64,000 bases of DNA. Origin: Colwellia sp. GTDB taxonomy: Bacteria; Pseudomonadota; Gammaproteobacteria; Enterobacterales; Alteromonadaceae. Position 1 is the first letter of the stretch. Every line of letters starts with the position of its first letter. Below the pieces are notes generated by a model. That model made no database searches. It saw only the letters and a list, made by a program, of their open reading frames with translations, and was not told the DNA's origin. The stretch lies in the NCBI GenBank assembly GCA_013215295.1, contig JABSOZ010000004.1, positions 62,001-126,000 of the forward strand, given 5' to 3'. The position numbers and the translations under genes are program-made. Shown here one piece after another: positions 9,387 through 19,190 of this stretch.

Positions 9387-9669
9387 TCTTCTCTTCATGC
9401 AAAAGCGCATGTTGTACAACATAGAATGGGCTGATTAAGCTGCTAAAGAATAAGACTAAAGCCACACTAAAGAAAGCGGCAACCTTAAGTCATAAATTTC
9501 CCCCCTTCCCTTAAAGATAGTGATTTAAGCTCTATTGAATCATTTCAGTTTTAGGGGCTCAGTTCAAATAAACCTTATTTACTATTTTATTCATACTACA
9601 GCATAGTAAATTTATTTTTCTAAGCTCTCGACTTAAGCTCGAATTTGTACAATATATTAATTCGTTTGG
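9387..9669. other. intergenic stretch without a gene
   Basis: There is no coding sequence here. A short dyad, CATGC-6 nt-GCATG (9396-9411), follows the hydrolase gene but has no T run, so I do not call it a terminator. The right end leads into the trmL promoter. Confidence 0.5.
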
Positions 9670-9675
9670 TATAAT
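9670..9675 (+). promoter_or_regulatory. extended -10 promoter element of trmL
   Basis: An exact TATAAT preceded by TGG, which fits the TGn extended -10 form. It lies 33 bases before the trmL ATG. A weak TTGTAC lies 19 bases upstream. Confidence 0.55.
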
Positions 9676-9708
9676 GACTAATCATCTTCGAATTTAAGTA
9701 TTTTCTCT

Positions 9709-10173
9709 ATGTTAGACGTTGTTTTATTTCAGCCACAAATCCCACCGAATACTGGCAACATTATTCGCCTTTGTGCTAATACCGGTTTTAGGTTACATCT
9801 TATTGAACCCTTTGGTTTTGACTTAGACGATAAAAAGCTTCGACGAGCAGGTTTAGACTACCATGAGTTTGCCGCAATCAAGCGCCATAAAAATTATGAA
9901 ACCTTTATTGAAAATGAACAGCCAAAACGTGTTCTGGCGATAACCACTAAAACAACAAATTACTATGGCGACGTATCTTTTGAGCAAGGAGATTATTTAC
10001 TTTTTGGTTCAGAAACGAGTGGATTGCCAGAAGAAGTAAGGCAACAAATACCCGACGAAGATAAAATTCGTATACCCATGTTGAAAGACAGTCGTAGTAT
10101 GAATTTATCTAACGCAACCGCAGTAATTATATTTGAAGCTTGGCGACAAATGGGATTTGAAGGCTCCGTTTAA
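9709..10173 (+). CDS. trmL: tRNA (cytidine/uridine-34-2'-O)-methyltransferase
   Basis: TrmL (YibK) methylates the ribose of the wobble base of certain leucine tRNAs. The 154-residue protein is the minimal SPOUT fold, without extra domains: [13 protein letters not shown] (14-26), the SAM-binding knot loop FGSETSGLP (99-107) and MNLSNA (131-136). Length fits the family (E. coli 157). It converges on gpsA; in E. coli yibK lies in the same neighbourhood next to cysE-gpsA, so this is conserved order with cysE missing. Confidence 0.96.
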   Translation: MLDVVLFQPQIPPNTGNIIRLCANTGFRLHLIEPFGFDLDDKKLRRAGLDYHEFAAIKRHKNYETFIENEQPKRVLAITTKTTNYYGDVSFEQGDYLLFGSETSGLPEEVRQQIPDEDKIRIPMLKDSRSMNLSNATAVIIFEAWRQMGFEGSV

Positions 10174-10220
10174 AGGTAGTTAGATACACTTAAAAAGAGC
10201 TTTATGTACTGGGTGTAAAA

Positions 10221-11228
10221 TTATTCGACGGTACGATCTCGTGAAAGTAGATCAGCCGCAGCTGATTTTGCTGATTTTCCACAGTAAAGTACGTTATATA
10301 CTTGCTCAACAATTGGCATTTCTACGCCCATACGTTGCGCCAGCATGTAAACTTCTTTAGTGTTACGGTAACCTTCAACAACTTGGCCAATATCAATCAT
10401 CGCTTGCTCAACTTCAGCACCATTACCTAGCGCTAAGCCAAATCGACGGTTACGTGATTGATTGTCAGTACAGGTAAGGACTAAATCACCTAAACCAGCC
10501 ATTCCCATGAAAGTGCTTGGCTCTGCATTTAACGCACAACCCAAACGAGTCATTTCAACTAAACCACGGGTGATTAAAGCAGTACGAGCATTAGCACCAA
10601 AACCAATACCATCAGACAAACCCGCACCAATGGCTATAACATTTTTAACCGCACCACCGAGCTGCACACCAATAAAATCTTTATTTGCGTAAACACGGAA
10701 GGTTTTTCCACAATGGAGTAAGTCAGAAATATCACTTACAAATGCATCATCGGTTGATGATAAAGAAATTGCTGTTGGCAAACCAGCGGCCATCTCTTTA
10801 GCAAAAGTAGGTCCAGATAATACCGCCAATGAGATATCATTACCTAATATATCACGAGCAACATCTTGTAATAATCTGCCAGATTTATGATCTAAGCCTT
10901 TAGTTGCCCACACTATTCTCGCGTGGGGTAATAAAGAAGGCTTGATTTGGCTAAGGATATCGCCAAACGCATGGCTTGGAACAACAACTAGAATATTCTC
11001 ACTTGCTTTAACTGCGCTAGCCAGATCATCAGTCACTGTTAAAGAGGGTGGAAATTGACTACCCGGTAAATATTTTTCATTCGAGTGAGACACTTTCATT
11101 TTCGCAATATGTTGAGAGTCGCGTCCCCATAATACGGTTTTGTGACCATTTCTAGCCAAACAAATAGCAAGGGCAGAGCCATAAGACCCTGCCCCTAAAA
11201 CCGTGATTTTTGCCGTCAATTCCGACAT
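10221..11228 (-). CDS. gpsA: glycerol-3-phosphate dehydrogenase [NAD(P)+]
   Basis: GpsA reduces dihydroxyacetone phosphate to sn-glycerol 3-phosphate, the backbone for phospholipids. The 335-residue protein has the N-terminal Rossmann motif [10 protein letters not shown] (12-21), the LSGPTFA segment (138-144) and the catalytic Lys195 in GGAVKNV; its length matches E. coli GpsA (339). It is the last gene of the leftward rhodanese-grxC-secB-gpsA operon, 60 bases after secB, the same order as in E. coli. Confidence 0.97.
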   Translation of the reverse strand: MSELTAKITVLGAGSYGSALAICLARNGHKTVLWGRDSQHIAKMKVSHSNEKYLPGSQFPPSLTVTDDLASAVKASENILVVVPSHAFGDILSQIKPSLLPHARIVWATKGLDHKSGRLLQDVARDILGNDISLAVLSGPTFAKEMAAGLPTAISLSSTDDAFVSDISDLLHCGKTFRVYANKDFIGVQLGGAVKNVIAIGAGLSDGIGFGANARTALITRGLVEMTRLGCALNAEPSTFMGMAGLGDLVLTCTDNQSRNRRFGLALGNGAEVEQAMIDIGQVVEGYRNTKEVYMLAQRMGVEMPIVEQVYNVLYCGKSAKSAAADLLSRDRTVE

Positions 11229-11288
11229 ATCATCAATTCCATTTTATTGTTACTAATCGTTGATTTGCGTATAAGCAAATAATGTAAA

Positions 11289-11807
11289 TTAGTGGGTTTC
11301 AGTGCTCGCTGGTGCTTGCTCTGTTTTCGCTTTTTCAGCACGTTGTTTCACATACGAAGCAAATAAAGCTTCAAAGTTTACTGGTGCTAAATTAATTTGT
11401 GGGAATGAACCACGACTCACTAAATTCGCAACAGATTCACGTGCATATGGGAATAGAGTTGTTGGACAAAATGCGCCAATAGTGTGAGCAAGTTGTGCGT
11501 CAGCTAAATTACCAATAGTAAAAATACCGGCTTGTTGAACTTCAGCTAAAAAAGCAGTTTGACCTTCAACTGTAGCGGTAACCGTTACAGAAAGTACCAC
11601 TTCATACATATTTTCAGCTAACTTGTTTGATTTAGTATCTAAGTCTAATTGAATCTCAGGTTTCCAGTCTTTTTGAAAAATTGCTGGAGAATTTGGTGTT
11701 TCAAAAGAAATGTCTTTTGTATAAATACGTTGAATAGCAAATTGTGGTGTTGCTGGCTCAGTAGACGCTTGTGGTGCATCAGCGTTGTTTTGGTTTTCAT
11801 CAGACAT
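11289..11807 (-). CDS. secB: protein-export chaperone SecB
   Basis: SecB is a cytoplasmic tetrameric chaperone that holds preproteins unfolded and delivers them to SecA. The 172-residue product has the family core ([14 protein letters not shown] near residues 23-36 and the [10 protein letters not shown] segment near 114-123). It is somewhat longer than E. coli SecB (155) because of Ala/Thr/Gln-rich tails. AGGAAAAAG before the ATG gives a good ribosome site. It lies between grxC and gpsA. Confidence 0.97.
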   Translation of the reverse strand: MSDENQNNADAPQASTEPATPQFAIQRIYTKDISFETPNSPAIFQKDWKPEIQLDLDTKSNKLAENMYEVVLSVTVTATVEGQTAFLAEVQQAGIFTIGNLADAQLAHTIGAFCPTTLFPYARESVANLVSRGSFPQINLAPVNFEALFASYVKQRAEKAKTEQAPASTETH

Positions 11808-11851
11808 GTTCTTTTTCCTATTGTATTTGCTATTTTATTTAATGATGTCTT

Positions 11852-12106
11852 TTAATCTGCTGCTAAAAGTTCATCTAATTTATTTGTTGCATATAGTGCG
11901 AATAAGTCATCGCAACCACCTACATATTGATCACCAATAAAGACTTGAGGAACGGTTACACCGCCACTACGTTTGATCATCTCATTACGTAAGTCGTTAT
12001 CATTGTCGATTTTAATTTCATTAAAGCTTACTTGCTTTTGATCAAACAAAGCCTTGGCTCGCATGCAATAAAAACAAGTTGCTTTAGTGTAAATATCAAT
12101 TGTCAT
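11852..12106 (-). CDS. grxC: glutaredoxin 3 with CFYC active site
   Basis: A small dithiol glutaredoxin (84 residues) that reduces disulfides using glutathione. The cis-proline of TVP is at Pro53 and the GGCDDL glutathione-binding segment follows at about 63-68. The active site reads Cys11-Phe-Tyr-Cys14 where E. coli Grx3 has CPYC, so the usual proline is replaced; both cysteines are kept. Replacing this proline is expected to change the redox potential, which is inference. It sits 26 bases after the rhodanese gene and 44 before secB. Confidence 0.93.
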   Translation of the reverse strand: MTIDIYTKATCFYCMRAKALFDQKQVSFNEIKIDNDNDLRNEMIKRSGGVTVPQVFIGDQYVGGCDDLFALYATNKLDELLAAD

Positions 12107-12132
12107 ATCAAGCCTTTATAAATCGATCATCT

Positions 12133-12561
12133 TTATTTTTTAACTAGCGGTAAACCAGCAGCTGTCCAAGCATTCAGACCACCTTTCAACAGGCTAACTT
12201 TGGTAAAGCCCGCTTTAAGCAGTTGGTTCGCCACCGTTGTAGCAGTAATTCCTGCGGTACATACAACTATGATGGGTTTATCTTTATAGTTTTCAAGGGT
12301 AGCAAAATCATTATTTGATACTTTCTCTTTAACTAAATTTTTAGAATCGATAATACGACTCGCTTTAAACTCTTTTTCTGTGCGGATATCGACAACAACC
12401 CCTTCTTCGCGATTAACTAAAAAAGTAAGTTCTTGTGTTGATATCTGTTTAATCGGTGACATTTGAATACGAATAGTCGTAACAATAATCATCAAAACAA
12501 TAGCGCCCCAAGCAGCACTTAACATTGGATGATCACCAGCAAAAATAATTAATTGATCCAT
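12133..12561 (-). CDS. membrane-anchored rhodanese-like protein (YibN family)
   Basis: A single rhodanese domain behind an N-terminal membrane segment (about residues 15-32), as in E. coli YibN. I place the start at 12561, since the product then begins like YibN (M-D-Q-L, then H-P-M-L-S); the frame stays open upstream to 12660 without support. The domain has V-V-D-I-R (56-60) and a candidate active-site Cys101 in the loop CTAGIT, which could carry persulfide sulfur. It is first in the leftward operon and divergent from gpmI, as in E. coli. Confidence 0.85.
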   Translation of the reverse strand: MDQLIIFAGDHPMLSAAWGAIVLMIIVTTIRIQMSPIKQISTQELTFLVNREEGVVVDIRTEKEFKASRIIDSKNLVKEKVSNNDFATLENYKDKPIIVVCTAGITATTVANQLLKAGFTKVSLLKGGLNAWTAAGLPLVKK

Positions 12562-12767
12562 AGAAATAATAAATATTGTTTGAATAAAAAGTTGCCGACA
12601 GTATACATAATTACCAACAAAACCCAAAATGAACTTTACGTGATAAGCAATTAAATGCATGAAAAACTATTTTTTGTTGAAACAACTGAGGTATAACGTA
12701 TAAAAGTACAGAATTCATTTGAAATGTTTTGTCTGACAGCACACAAGCAATTCTTGTTTTGCCTTGG

Positions 12768-12773
12768 TATACT
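12768..12773 (+). promoter_or_regulatory. extended -10 promoter element of gpmI
   Basis: TATACT preceded by TGG (extended -10) lies 40 bases before the chosen gpmI start. No clear -35 is visible, which is usual for this promoter type. Confidence 0.45.
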
Positions 12774-12812
12774 GCCAAATAATTAGACAATTTCAACGTT
12801 ATGGAAAATATA

Positions 12813-14354
12813 ATGCCAAATAAAACACCTACTGTATTACTTATTTTAGATGGTTGGGGATACCGAGAATCGACTGAATCCAACGCTATTTTTCATGCAA
12901 AAACACCGGTTCTTGACGATTTAAACGCTCGTTATCCAAATATGTTAATCGGCACATCAGGCATGGCAGTAGGTTTACCTGACGGGCAAATGGGTAACTC
13001 AGAAGTTGGTCATGTTAACTTAGGTGCCGGACGCATTGTTTACCAAGATTTTACACGCATAACAAAATCAATTGAAGATAAAGAATTTAACGACAATACC
13101 GCATTAAACAATGCGGTTACTGAAGCAATATCACGCGATAAAGCGATACATATTTTTGGCTTATTATCGCCCGGTGGCGTTCATAGTCATGAAGAGCATA
13201 TTTTCTCAATGCTTGAGCTTGCTAAAGAAAAAGGGGCGAATAAAATATATTTACACGCATTTTTGGATGGTCGTGATACTCCCCCTCGCAGTGCAGAAGC
13301 GTCATTAATTAAAGCACAAGAAAAATTTAAGCAACTTGGATGTGGGCAAATTGCTTCTGTGATAGGTCGTTATTACGCAATGGACCGAGACCAACGTTGG
13401 GACCGTGTCGAATTAGCATACGACTTGATGGTAAGTGGTGAAGCACAATATGAATATTCAAGCGCAACAGACGCATTAGATGCGGCCTACGCTCGTGACG
13501 AGAATGACGAGTTTGTTGCTGCCTCTGCCATTTTAGACGACAGTGGAAAAACCATTGAAATTAATGATGGCGACGCCTTAATTTTTATGAACTTTAGAGC
13601 CGATAGAGCTCGTCAATTCACACGTTGCTTTACTGAAAAAGATTTCTCAGGTTTCACTCGTAAAAAAATACCTAAAATAGCTGACTTTGTCATGCTCACA
13701 GAATATGCCGGCGACATACAAGCTAATATCGCTTTTCGTAAAGTACCGCTTGAAAACGTGCTCGGTGAGTGGTTACAGAAAAACAACAAAACTCAATTAC
13801 GTATTTCAGAAACCGAAAAGTATGCTCACGTGACATTCTTTTTCAGTGGTGGCAGAGAAAGTGAATTTACGGGTGAAGAACGCATTTTAGTGCCGTCGCC
13901 GCAAGTTGCCACTTACGACTTACAACCAGAGATGAATTCAGCCTTATTAACGGATAAATTAGTTGCGGCTATCGAAAGCGGCGAACATGACTTTATTGTT
14001 TGTAACTATCCAAATGGTGATATGGTTGGTCATACTGGTAAATTCGACGCCGCTGTTGCGGCTTGTGAAGCGGTAGATGCCTGTGTTGGACGTGTAGTTG
14101 CTGCTCTAGAAAAAGTTAACGGTGAATGTTTAATTACTGCTGATCATGGCAATGCAGAACAAATGCTTGATAATAATTCTGGACAAGCACATACCGCGCA
14201 TACGTGTGAACCTGTTCCGTTAATTTATATCGGCCGACATGCTCAACCAGCAGAAAATGGTGCATTAAGTGACATTGCCCCTACTATTTTACAATTAATG
14301 GGCATGGAGCAACCTGAAGAAATGACAGGTAGTTCATTGATGAAATTTATTTAA
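12813..14354 (+). CDS. gpmI: 2,3-bisphosphoglycerate-independent phosphoglycerate mutase
   Basis: GpmI interconverts 3- and 2-phosphoglycerate in glycolysis, using two metal ions (usually manganese) and a serine. From this start the product has 513 residues. The first strand gives the metal ligand in L-I-L-D-G-W-G, and the catalytic serine is Ser63 in [16 protein letters not shown] and the C-terminal T-A-D-H-G-N-A-E metal site are present. I prefer ATG 12813 to ATG 12801 because GGAAAA lies just upstream of 12813, and nothing similar precedes 12801. It is followed after 10 bases by envC. Confidence 0.96.
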   Translation: MPNKTPTVLLILDGWGYRESTESNAIFHAKTPVLDDLNARYPNMLIGTSGMAVGLPDGQMGNSEVGHVNLGAGRIVYQDFTRITKSIEDKEFNDNTALNNAVTEAISRDKAIHIFGLLSPGGVHSHEEHIFSMLELAKEKGANKIYLHAFLDGRDTPPRSAEASLIKAQEKFKQLGCGQIASVIGRYYAMDRDQRWDRVELAYDLMVSGEAQYEYSSATDALDAAYARDENDEFVAASAILDDSGKTIEINDGDALIFMNFRADRARQFTRCFTEKDFSGFTRKKIPKIADFVMLTEYAGDIQANIAFRKVPLENVLGEWLQKNNKTQLRISETEKYAHVTFFFSGGRESEFTGEERILVPSPQVATYDLQPEMNSALLTDKLVAAIESGEHDFIVCNYPNGDMVGHTGKFDAAVAACEAVDACVGRVVAALEKVNGECLITADHGNAEQMLDNNSGQAHTAHTCEPVPLIYIGRHAQPAENGALSDIAPTILQLMGMEQPEEMTGSSLMKFI

Positions 14355-14364
14355 TTAATTAATT

Positions 14365-15531
14365 ATGGTGAGAATTGCCGTGAAAAAAATATTTTTATTT
14401 GCATCAATATGTAGCTTTTGCTGCATATTGATGTCGGTGAGCTTTGCTGAACAAGCTTCTGAGCATGACAATTCTCAGAATAAAACTAATCAAGCACTCT
14501 CTGAAGTGCAACAACAAATATCTCAACAACAAAAGTCCATCAAACAAACAAGTAATAAGCGTTCATCTTTAGAGAATAAATTAAGAAGTGACGACATATC
14601 AATTGCTAAAATAGCAAAAAAGATAATCAACACACAACGAGATCTCAAAACAACTCAACAAGCATTAAAAAATCTAGCCCGAGAAAAAATATCGTTAACT
14701 TACAAAAAGCAACAACAAGAAAAAGTATTAGCACAACAATTAAGAGCGGCTTATACATCAGGGCATCACGACTATATTAAGTTGTTACTTAATCAAGAAA
14801 GTCCAGCAAGCGTACAGCGAACGGTAACTTATTACAAATACTTGAACGATGCACGTACTAAAGAAATTGACCAATTCCAAATCGTCTTAAGTAATTTACT
14901 CGCCGTCACGACAAAACACCAAGAACAAGCTAAAAAGCTAAACGTGCTAAAACAAGAACAAGCTGCACAGAAGATCTCTTTTCAACAAAGTAAACAGGCA
15001 CGAAAGCAAACCATCAGAGCATTAAGTAAAGAGCTGCTCAATAGCAAACAACTGTTAGCCAAATTAGTGGCTGAAGAAGAAAACTTAGTGGTCGCTTTAC
15101 AACGTATCGTGACATTGTCACAACAAAGTGCTGAATTGGTTGGTTTAAAAAAATTAAAAAGAAAACTTTCATGGCCCATAAAAGGTAAAATCAGCCACAG
15201 TTTCGGTTCTCGTAAACACGGTTATTTGAAATGGAAAGGCATTTTATTAGCCGCGTCTGTTGGCAAACAAGTTAAAGCCATTCATAACGGCACTGTTTTA
15301 TTTTCTGATTGGTTGAAAGGTTATGGTTTAGTGACGGTATTAGACCACGGTGAAGGATACATGAGTTTGTATGGGCATAATCAAGCTTTATTAAAATCAG
15401 TGGGCGACCGTGTTGAAACAGGTGAGCCCATTGCACTTGTTGGACAAAGTGGAGGTCAAAATCAGTCAGGATTATATTTTGAAATTCGTAGAGATGGTCA
15501 AGCCGTAAATCCTAAACCTTGGTTTAAATAA
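14365..15531 (+). CDS. envC: murein hydrolase activator EnvC
   Basis: EnvC acts in the periplasm at the division septum, where it activates the amidases AmiA and AmiB. The 388-residue frame has a signal sequence, a long coiled coil rich in Gln/Lys/Glu (about 35-255) and a C-terminal LytM (M23) domain. The LytM metal ligands are degraded: the usual H-x-H is replaced by L-Y-F-E, as expected for a non-catalytic activator. The true start may be GTG 14380, which has GGTGAG upstream and gives a standard K-K signal peptide. It sits between gpmI and the YibQ-type gene, as in E. coli. Confidence 0.92.
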   Translation: MVRIAVKKIFLFASICSFCCILMSVSFAEQASEHDNSQNKTNQALSEVQQQISQQQKSIKQTSNKRSSLENKLRSDDISIAKIAKKIINTQRDLKTTQQALKNLAREKISLTYKKQQQEKVLAQQLRAAYTSGHHDYIKLLLNQESPASVQRTVTYYKYLNDARTKEIDQFQIVLSNLLAVTTKHQEQAKKLNVLKQEQAAQKISFQQSKQARKQTIRALSKELLNSKQLLAKLVAEEENLVVALQRIVTLSQQSAELVGLKKLKRKLSWPIKGKISHSFGSRKHGYLKWKGILLAASVGKQVKAIHNGTVLFSDWLKGYGLVTVLDHGEGYMSLYGHNQALLKSVGDRVETGEPIALVGQSGGQNQSGLYFEIRRDGQAVNPKPWFK

Positions 15532-15537
15532 ACTAAA

Positions 15538-15563
15538 AGTAGAAATAATTCATTACTTCTACT
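15538..15563 (+). terminator. possible weak terminator hairpin after envC
   Basis: A 7-bp stem AGTAGAA/TTCTACT with a 12-base loop begins 7 bases after the envC stop. A T-rich stretch follows after a gap of about 10 bases, so termination would be weak and read-through to the next gene is possible. Confidence 0.3.
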
Positions 15564-15629
15564 CGATTTAATATTTTTCACCTGATAACCTGAATCAATC
15601 TTAATTAATTTTGCGAATGACGAGCTCTT

Positions 15630-16394
15630 TTGAATTTATTTCCACGCTTATTTATTTTACTTACCTTGTTAAGCATAATGCCTTCGGTTGTCGCTAAAAA
15701 CGCTCAAGTTGCCATTATTATAGATGATATTGGTTATCGACAAAGTGATGCTGCAGCCCTCACCTTACCTGGGGCAATAACTTTCGCTATTCTCCCACAT
15801 ACTCCTTACGGAAAAATCTTAGCTCAACAAGCCTTCAGTAAAAAGAACGACGTTATTTTACACATTCCAATGGAGGCAGAAAATGGTAAAAAACTAGGTC
15901 CTGGCGCATTAACAATTCAAATGAATGAACAATCAATTCGACATGAACTTTCGCGAGCCTTTGCAGATATACCATTTGCTATTGGTATGAATAATCATAT
16001 GGGCAGTAAGCTCACTAAACTTTATTCCCCTATGATGTGGACAATGCGTTTTTTAAAAGAACGAAATTTGATTTTTATTGACAGTGTAACCACAAACAAA
16101 ACGAAAGCAGAGCGTATTGCGCTGCAATTAGGCGTACCCACAGCGCATCGCCAAATATTTTTAGACAATGAGTTAACCCGTGACTATATTGATCAACAAT
16201 TTATGCGACTTATTGACCATGCTCAACGATTTAAATCAGTCGTAGCCATTGCTCACCCTCACCCAGAAACTATCGTTGCATTAAACCGTTTAATCCCTTT
16301 ATTGGCTGAATTGGACATTGACCTAGTGCCAATCTCAACTTTAATTGACTCACCTAAAAACCTTCAAGAACATACCGAAATAAGTGATGATTAA
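15630..16394 (+). CDS. divergent polysaccharide deacetylase family protein (YibQ-like)
   Basis: A 254-residue exported protein of the DUF610/YibQ group, whose fold is that of NodB-type polysaccharide deacetylases. A signal peptide covers about residues 1-22. The first conserved motif is I-I-I-D-D-I-G (about 29-35), and the N-N-H-M-G-S motif (about 121-126) and A-H-P-H-P-E (about 208-213) follow. The only reasonable start is TTG 15630. Its place after gpmI-envC matches E. coli, where YibQ is uncharacterised; a role in cell-wall metabolism is inferred from the neighbour. Confidence 0.82.
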   Translation: MNLFPRLFILLTLLSIMPSVVAKNAQVAIIIDDIGYRQSDAAALTLPGAITFAILPHTPYGKILAQQAFSKKNDVILHIPMEAENGKKLGPGALTIQMNEQSIRHELSRAFADIPFAIGMNNHMGSKLTKLYSPMMWTMRFLKERNLIFIDSVTTNKTKAERIALQLGVPTAHRQIFLDNELTRDYIDQQFMRLIDHAQRFKSVVAIAHPHPETIVALNRLIPLLAELDIDLVPISTLIDSPKNLQEHTEISDD

Positions 16395-16395
16395 C

Positions 16396-17178
16396 TTACA
16401 ACTCGCTTTCTTTTAGATAATCAATTTTATGCTTTTTCAACAAGGCTAATAAATATTTAACGGGTATAGCATAGGTAATACCGCTAGGTTTACTGATCAC
16501 TGCCTCTTTTGACGCTTGCACAAACACTTTATTAATAATGCCAATCACTTCTCCAGTATTAACATCGTATAGCGCACTGCCACTATTTCCGGGGTAAGCG
16601 GTAGCGTCAAGTTGATAAACTAAATAAGGATTACGCAACATTTTAAGCATCTTAATACTAATTTGTTGGGCATTATCCACAGGAATAATCGTTGGTGTAA
16701 TACTGGCAATAATACCTCGATGCGTAACAGGGTATAGGCCTAAAACCGCACCGATAGGAAAACCACTAAATGCAACGTAACTTCCTTCTCGTCTAAAATT
16801 TTTATCTGCGAGCTTCATAGCAGGTAGAGGTGCACCATGAATTTTCAGAATAGCAATATCATGTAGCCCAGAGCTAGCGACGACATCAGCCATGCGTACT
16901 TTTGCATTTTTTCCTGAACCCGTAAAAATGACCATTTTCTGCAAGAGATTACTATCAAGCTCTTTAGGCAAAACGTGATAATTTGTTACTACGTATTGAC
17001 CATTACCAATAACAAATCCGCTACCATTTAGGCTGTTTTTTTGTCTACCTGAAGGCGTATGAACACCAATACCCACAACAGATGGTTTTATTTTTTCAAC
17101 AGTGTCAGCCAAATCAGCAAGCGATAATCCCGTATACAAAATTAAGCAAGCACTCAACACTATTTTCACATAAGCCAT
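16396..17178 (-). CDS. secreted trypsin-like serine protease
   Basis: A 260-residue protein with a signal peptide (about 1-21) and one chymotrypsin/trypsin-type domain. The catalytic triad is visible: His68 in TNYHV, Asp107 in HDIAIL and Ser199 in PGNSGSAL. There is no PDZ domain, unlike DegP/DegS. GGAG precedes the ATG. It is tail-to-tail with the YibQ-type gene with one base between them. Its substrate is unknown; an envelope quality-control role is only inference. Confidence 0.83.
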   Translation of the reverse strand: MAYVKIVLSACLILYTGLSLADLADTVEKIKPSVVGIGVHTPSGRQKNSLNGSGFVIGNGQYVVTNYHVLPKELDSNLLQKMVIFTGSGKNAKVRMADVVASSGLHDIAILKIHGAPLPAMKLADKNFRREGSYVAFSGFPIGAVLGLYPVTHRGIIASITPTIIPVDNAQQISIKMLKMLRNPYLVYQLDATAYPGNSGSALYDVNTGEVIGIINKVFVQASKEAVISKPSGITYAIPVKYLLALLKKHKIDYLKESEL

Positions 17179-17330
17179 TTAACACTCCGTCTCGATAAAG
17201 TTCATCTATATTAATAAGTTTACTGCGTTTTCCTCGCAAAAACAGTTATCATTGCTCATAATTAAAAATATCAGAACGATATTTTATTACTCTGGCGAGC
17301 AGTAATCCCCATTTAAGGCCAAACAATAAC

Positions 17331-18155
17331 ATGACAAAAAAAACAGTCGTTCCTATATTTGCAGGGGGCGGTACACGCTTACCCGCTCACGTTGGGATTT
17401 TGCATGCATTGCAAGACTTTGATGTCGAATTTAATCACATAGTTGGCGTTTCAGGTGGCAGCATTGTTAGTAGCTTGTTTGCTGCTGGGATGACCCCTGC
17501 TGAAATTAAAGAAATAGCGTTAAATACTAACTATAACGACTTTCGAGAGTTTTCATTATTGAAACTCATTCGAAATGGTGGGCTAAGTTCTGGTGATCGC
17601 TTTGAAAAATGGATGGATGATTTATTAGGTGGAAAAACGTTTGCAGAGTTAGATTATAATTTACATATTGTTGCCACCGATGTTGCGACAGGTGCTCCAG
17701 TTATTTTTGACAAAGAAAACACGCCCGATGTAAAAGTATCACTGGCGGTAAGGTTCTCTATGTCAATTCCTTTAGTGTTTAGTTTCAAAACTTTTGGTGA
17801 TCATGTCATGGTTGACGGCAGTATTTTATCTGAAGATGCTGTTCACCGTGATTGGGCAAAAGATGGAACTCCTGTGCTTTGTTTTCGCCTTAAAGGTGAT
17901 CATGAAACGAATGAAGTTAAAATTAAAGGTTGGTTCCCTATTTATAAATATCTAACACTTCTAGTTCGCACGTTTATGACCACTATATCTCGAGAATATA
18001 TTAACGATGCCTTTTGGCATAACACCGTAGTGGTAAATATTGGCAATTATTCTGCTGTTGATTTCTCCATGACACAAGAGCAAAAGCTCGCTTTATTTGA
18101 TATCGGATTTAAAACTGCAGAACATGTATTACCTATGAAATTAGGTAAAAAATAA
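17331..18155 (+). CDS. patatin-like phospholipase family protein
   Basis: A 274-residue cytoplasmic protein with the patatin Ser-Asp dyad. The oxyanion loop AGGGTRLPAH (11-20) comes first, then GVSGG with nucleophile Ser41 and D-G-S with Asp162. The family usually has D-G-G/A, so Ser164 is a mild variation. Such proteins hydrolyse acyl esters of phospholipids. No signal peptide or membrane segment is clear. It is the last of the core-like genes before the XrtA-associated region. Confidence 0.85.
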   Translation: MTKKTVVPIFAGGGTRLPAHVGILHALQDFDVEFNHIVGVSGGSIVSSLFAAGMTPAEIKEIALNTNYNDFREFSLLKLIRNGGLSSGDRFEKWMDDLLGGKTFAELDYNLHIVATDVATGAPVIFDKENTPDVKVSLAVRFSMSIPLVFSFKTFGDHVMVDGSILSEDAVHRDWAKDGTPVLCFRLKGDHETNEVKIKGWFPIYKYLTLLVRTFMTTISREYINDAFWHNTVVVNIGNYSAVDFSMTQEQKLALFDIGFKTAEHVLPMKLGKK

Positions 18156-18254
18156 GTTTTTTGAAATATTAGTAATAAATATCTTATATTAGGTTATTAT
18201 TAATAGTATCTAACGTGAGGCAGTTATTCTCATCACGAATTTAGATGATGACAA

Positions 18255-19073
18255 ATGGATGAGCAAATGGGTTTTCGTAAATTAATATTAAATTCTCCTA
18301 TTATTGGTGATGTAGCAAAAAAAGTTGCTTCGTTGAAGGTGAATCATGATGCCGGAAATATAGCCCAGCATTTTACTCAGTTTCTTAAACCACAATATGC
18401 ATCTACAGATCAGCTTCGTGACGAAGTATTTAAAATTCGGCACAACGTTTATTGTGAAGAGTTAGCTTTCGAAAATCAAAAAGATGATGGCATGGAAATG
18501 GATGAGTTTGATCCACACTCTATCTTTGCTTTAATTAAGCACAAGCCTACCAACAATTACACAAGTTGTGTACGTATAGTACGTTCAAGTTGTGATGAAG
18601 AATTATTGCCGATAGAAAAATTTTGTTACGATGCCATTCAAGACAAAACATATGATCCTAAAAATTTCAATCGTGCAGAAATCGGAGAATTTTCACGATT
18701 AGCTGTTAAGGCTGATTTTAGACGTCGTAAATCAGATCGCTTCAAAGGTTCGGCAATCGGTGCAATCAGTGAAAGTACTTATTCAGAATCAGAACTACGT
18801 TGCTTCCCATTTATTGCTATCGGCTTATATATGGTGGCTGGTACGTTAGCGATTGATAAAGGTATAAAGCACGCTTTTGTAATGATGGAACCACGTTTGG
18901 CCCGTAGTATGAAATTCGTCGGCATTAAATTTGTACAAATAGGTGAACCCATTGAATACCACGGTTTACGCGCACCTTATTATATTAACGCAGAAATATT
19001 CTTAGATAATTTAACAAGTGGCTTCAAAAGTCTGTACAAAGAAATACAAAAAGATATTCGCGGTCAGTTCTAA
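18255..19073 (+). CDS. PEP-CTERM/exosortase system-associated acyltransferase
   Basis: A 272-residue protein of the GNAT/autoinducer-synthase fold that is found with exosortase systems (the TIGR03694 type). Typical are the Y-C-E-E-L-A-F-E segment (about 71-78), M-D-E-F-D-P-H (about 89-95), and the E-I-G-E-F-S-R-L-A-V core (about 143-152). Relatives include LuxI-like acyl-homoserine lactone synthases, but this subgroup's product is not established. It could act on a polysaccharide or make a signal. ATG 18267 has a better ribosome site (GGATGAG) and may be the real start. It ends at a strong bidirectional terminator. Confidence 0.85.
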   Translation: MDEQMGFRKLILNSPIIGDVAKKVASLKVNHDAGNIAQHFTQFLKPQYASTDQLRDEVFKIRHNVYCEELAFENQKDDGMEMDEFDPHSIFALIKHKPTNNYTSCVRIVRSSCDEELLPIEKFCYDAIQDKTYDPKNFNRAEIGEFSRLAVKADFRRRKSDRFKGSAIGAISESTYSESELRCFPFIAIGLYMVAGTLAIDKGIKHAFVMMEPRLARSMKFVGIKFVQIGEPIEYHGLRAPYYINAEIFLDNLTSGFKSLYKEIQKDIRGQF

Positions 19074-19091
19074 ACTGATTGAGTACCTAAC

Positions 19092-19121
19092 AAAAAACAG
19101 CCAACATTATGGCTGTTTTTT
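19092..19121. terminator. rho-independent terminator, bidirectional
   Basis: A 12-bp stem (A-run, ACAGCCA / TGGCTGT, T-run) with a 6-base loop. The A and T runs on either side make it work in both directions: after the acyltransferase gene on the plus strand and after prsT on the minus strand. Confidence 0.9.
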
Positions 19122-19190
19122 AGTTATTACAGTAAATATCATCCCTTCACTATAAATTTCCGACGGTATCTAAAACTTCATTAAATACAC

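Noticed and set aside
9396-9411. Short dyad after the PldB-like gene as a terminator
   Set aside because: Only 5-bp arms and no T run; too weak to call.
12611-12883. Open frame of 90 codons on the minus strand over the start of gpmI
   Set aside because: Overlaps the gpmI start and promoter, has no family likeness and no ribosome site.
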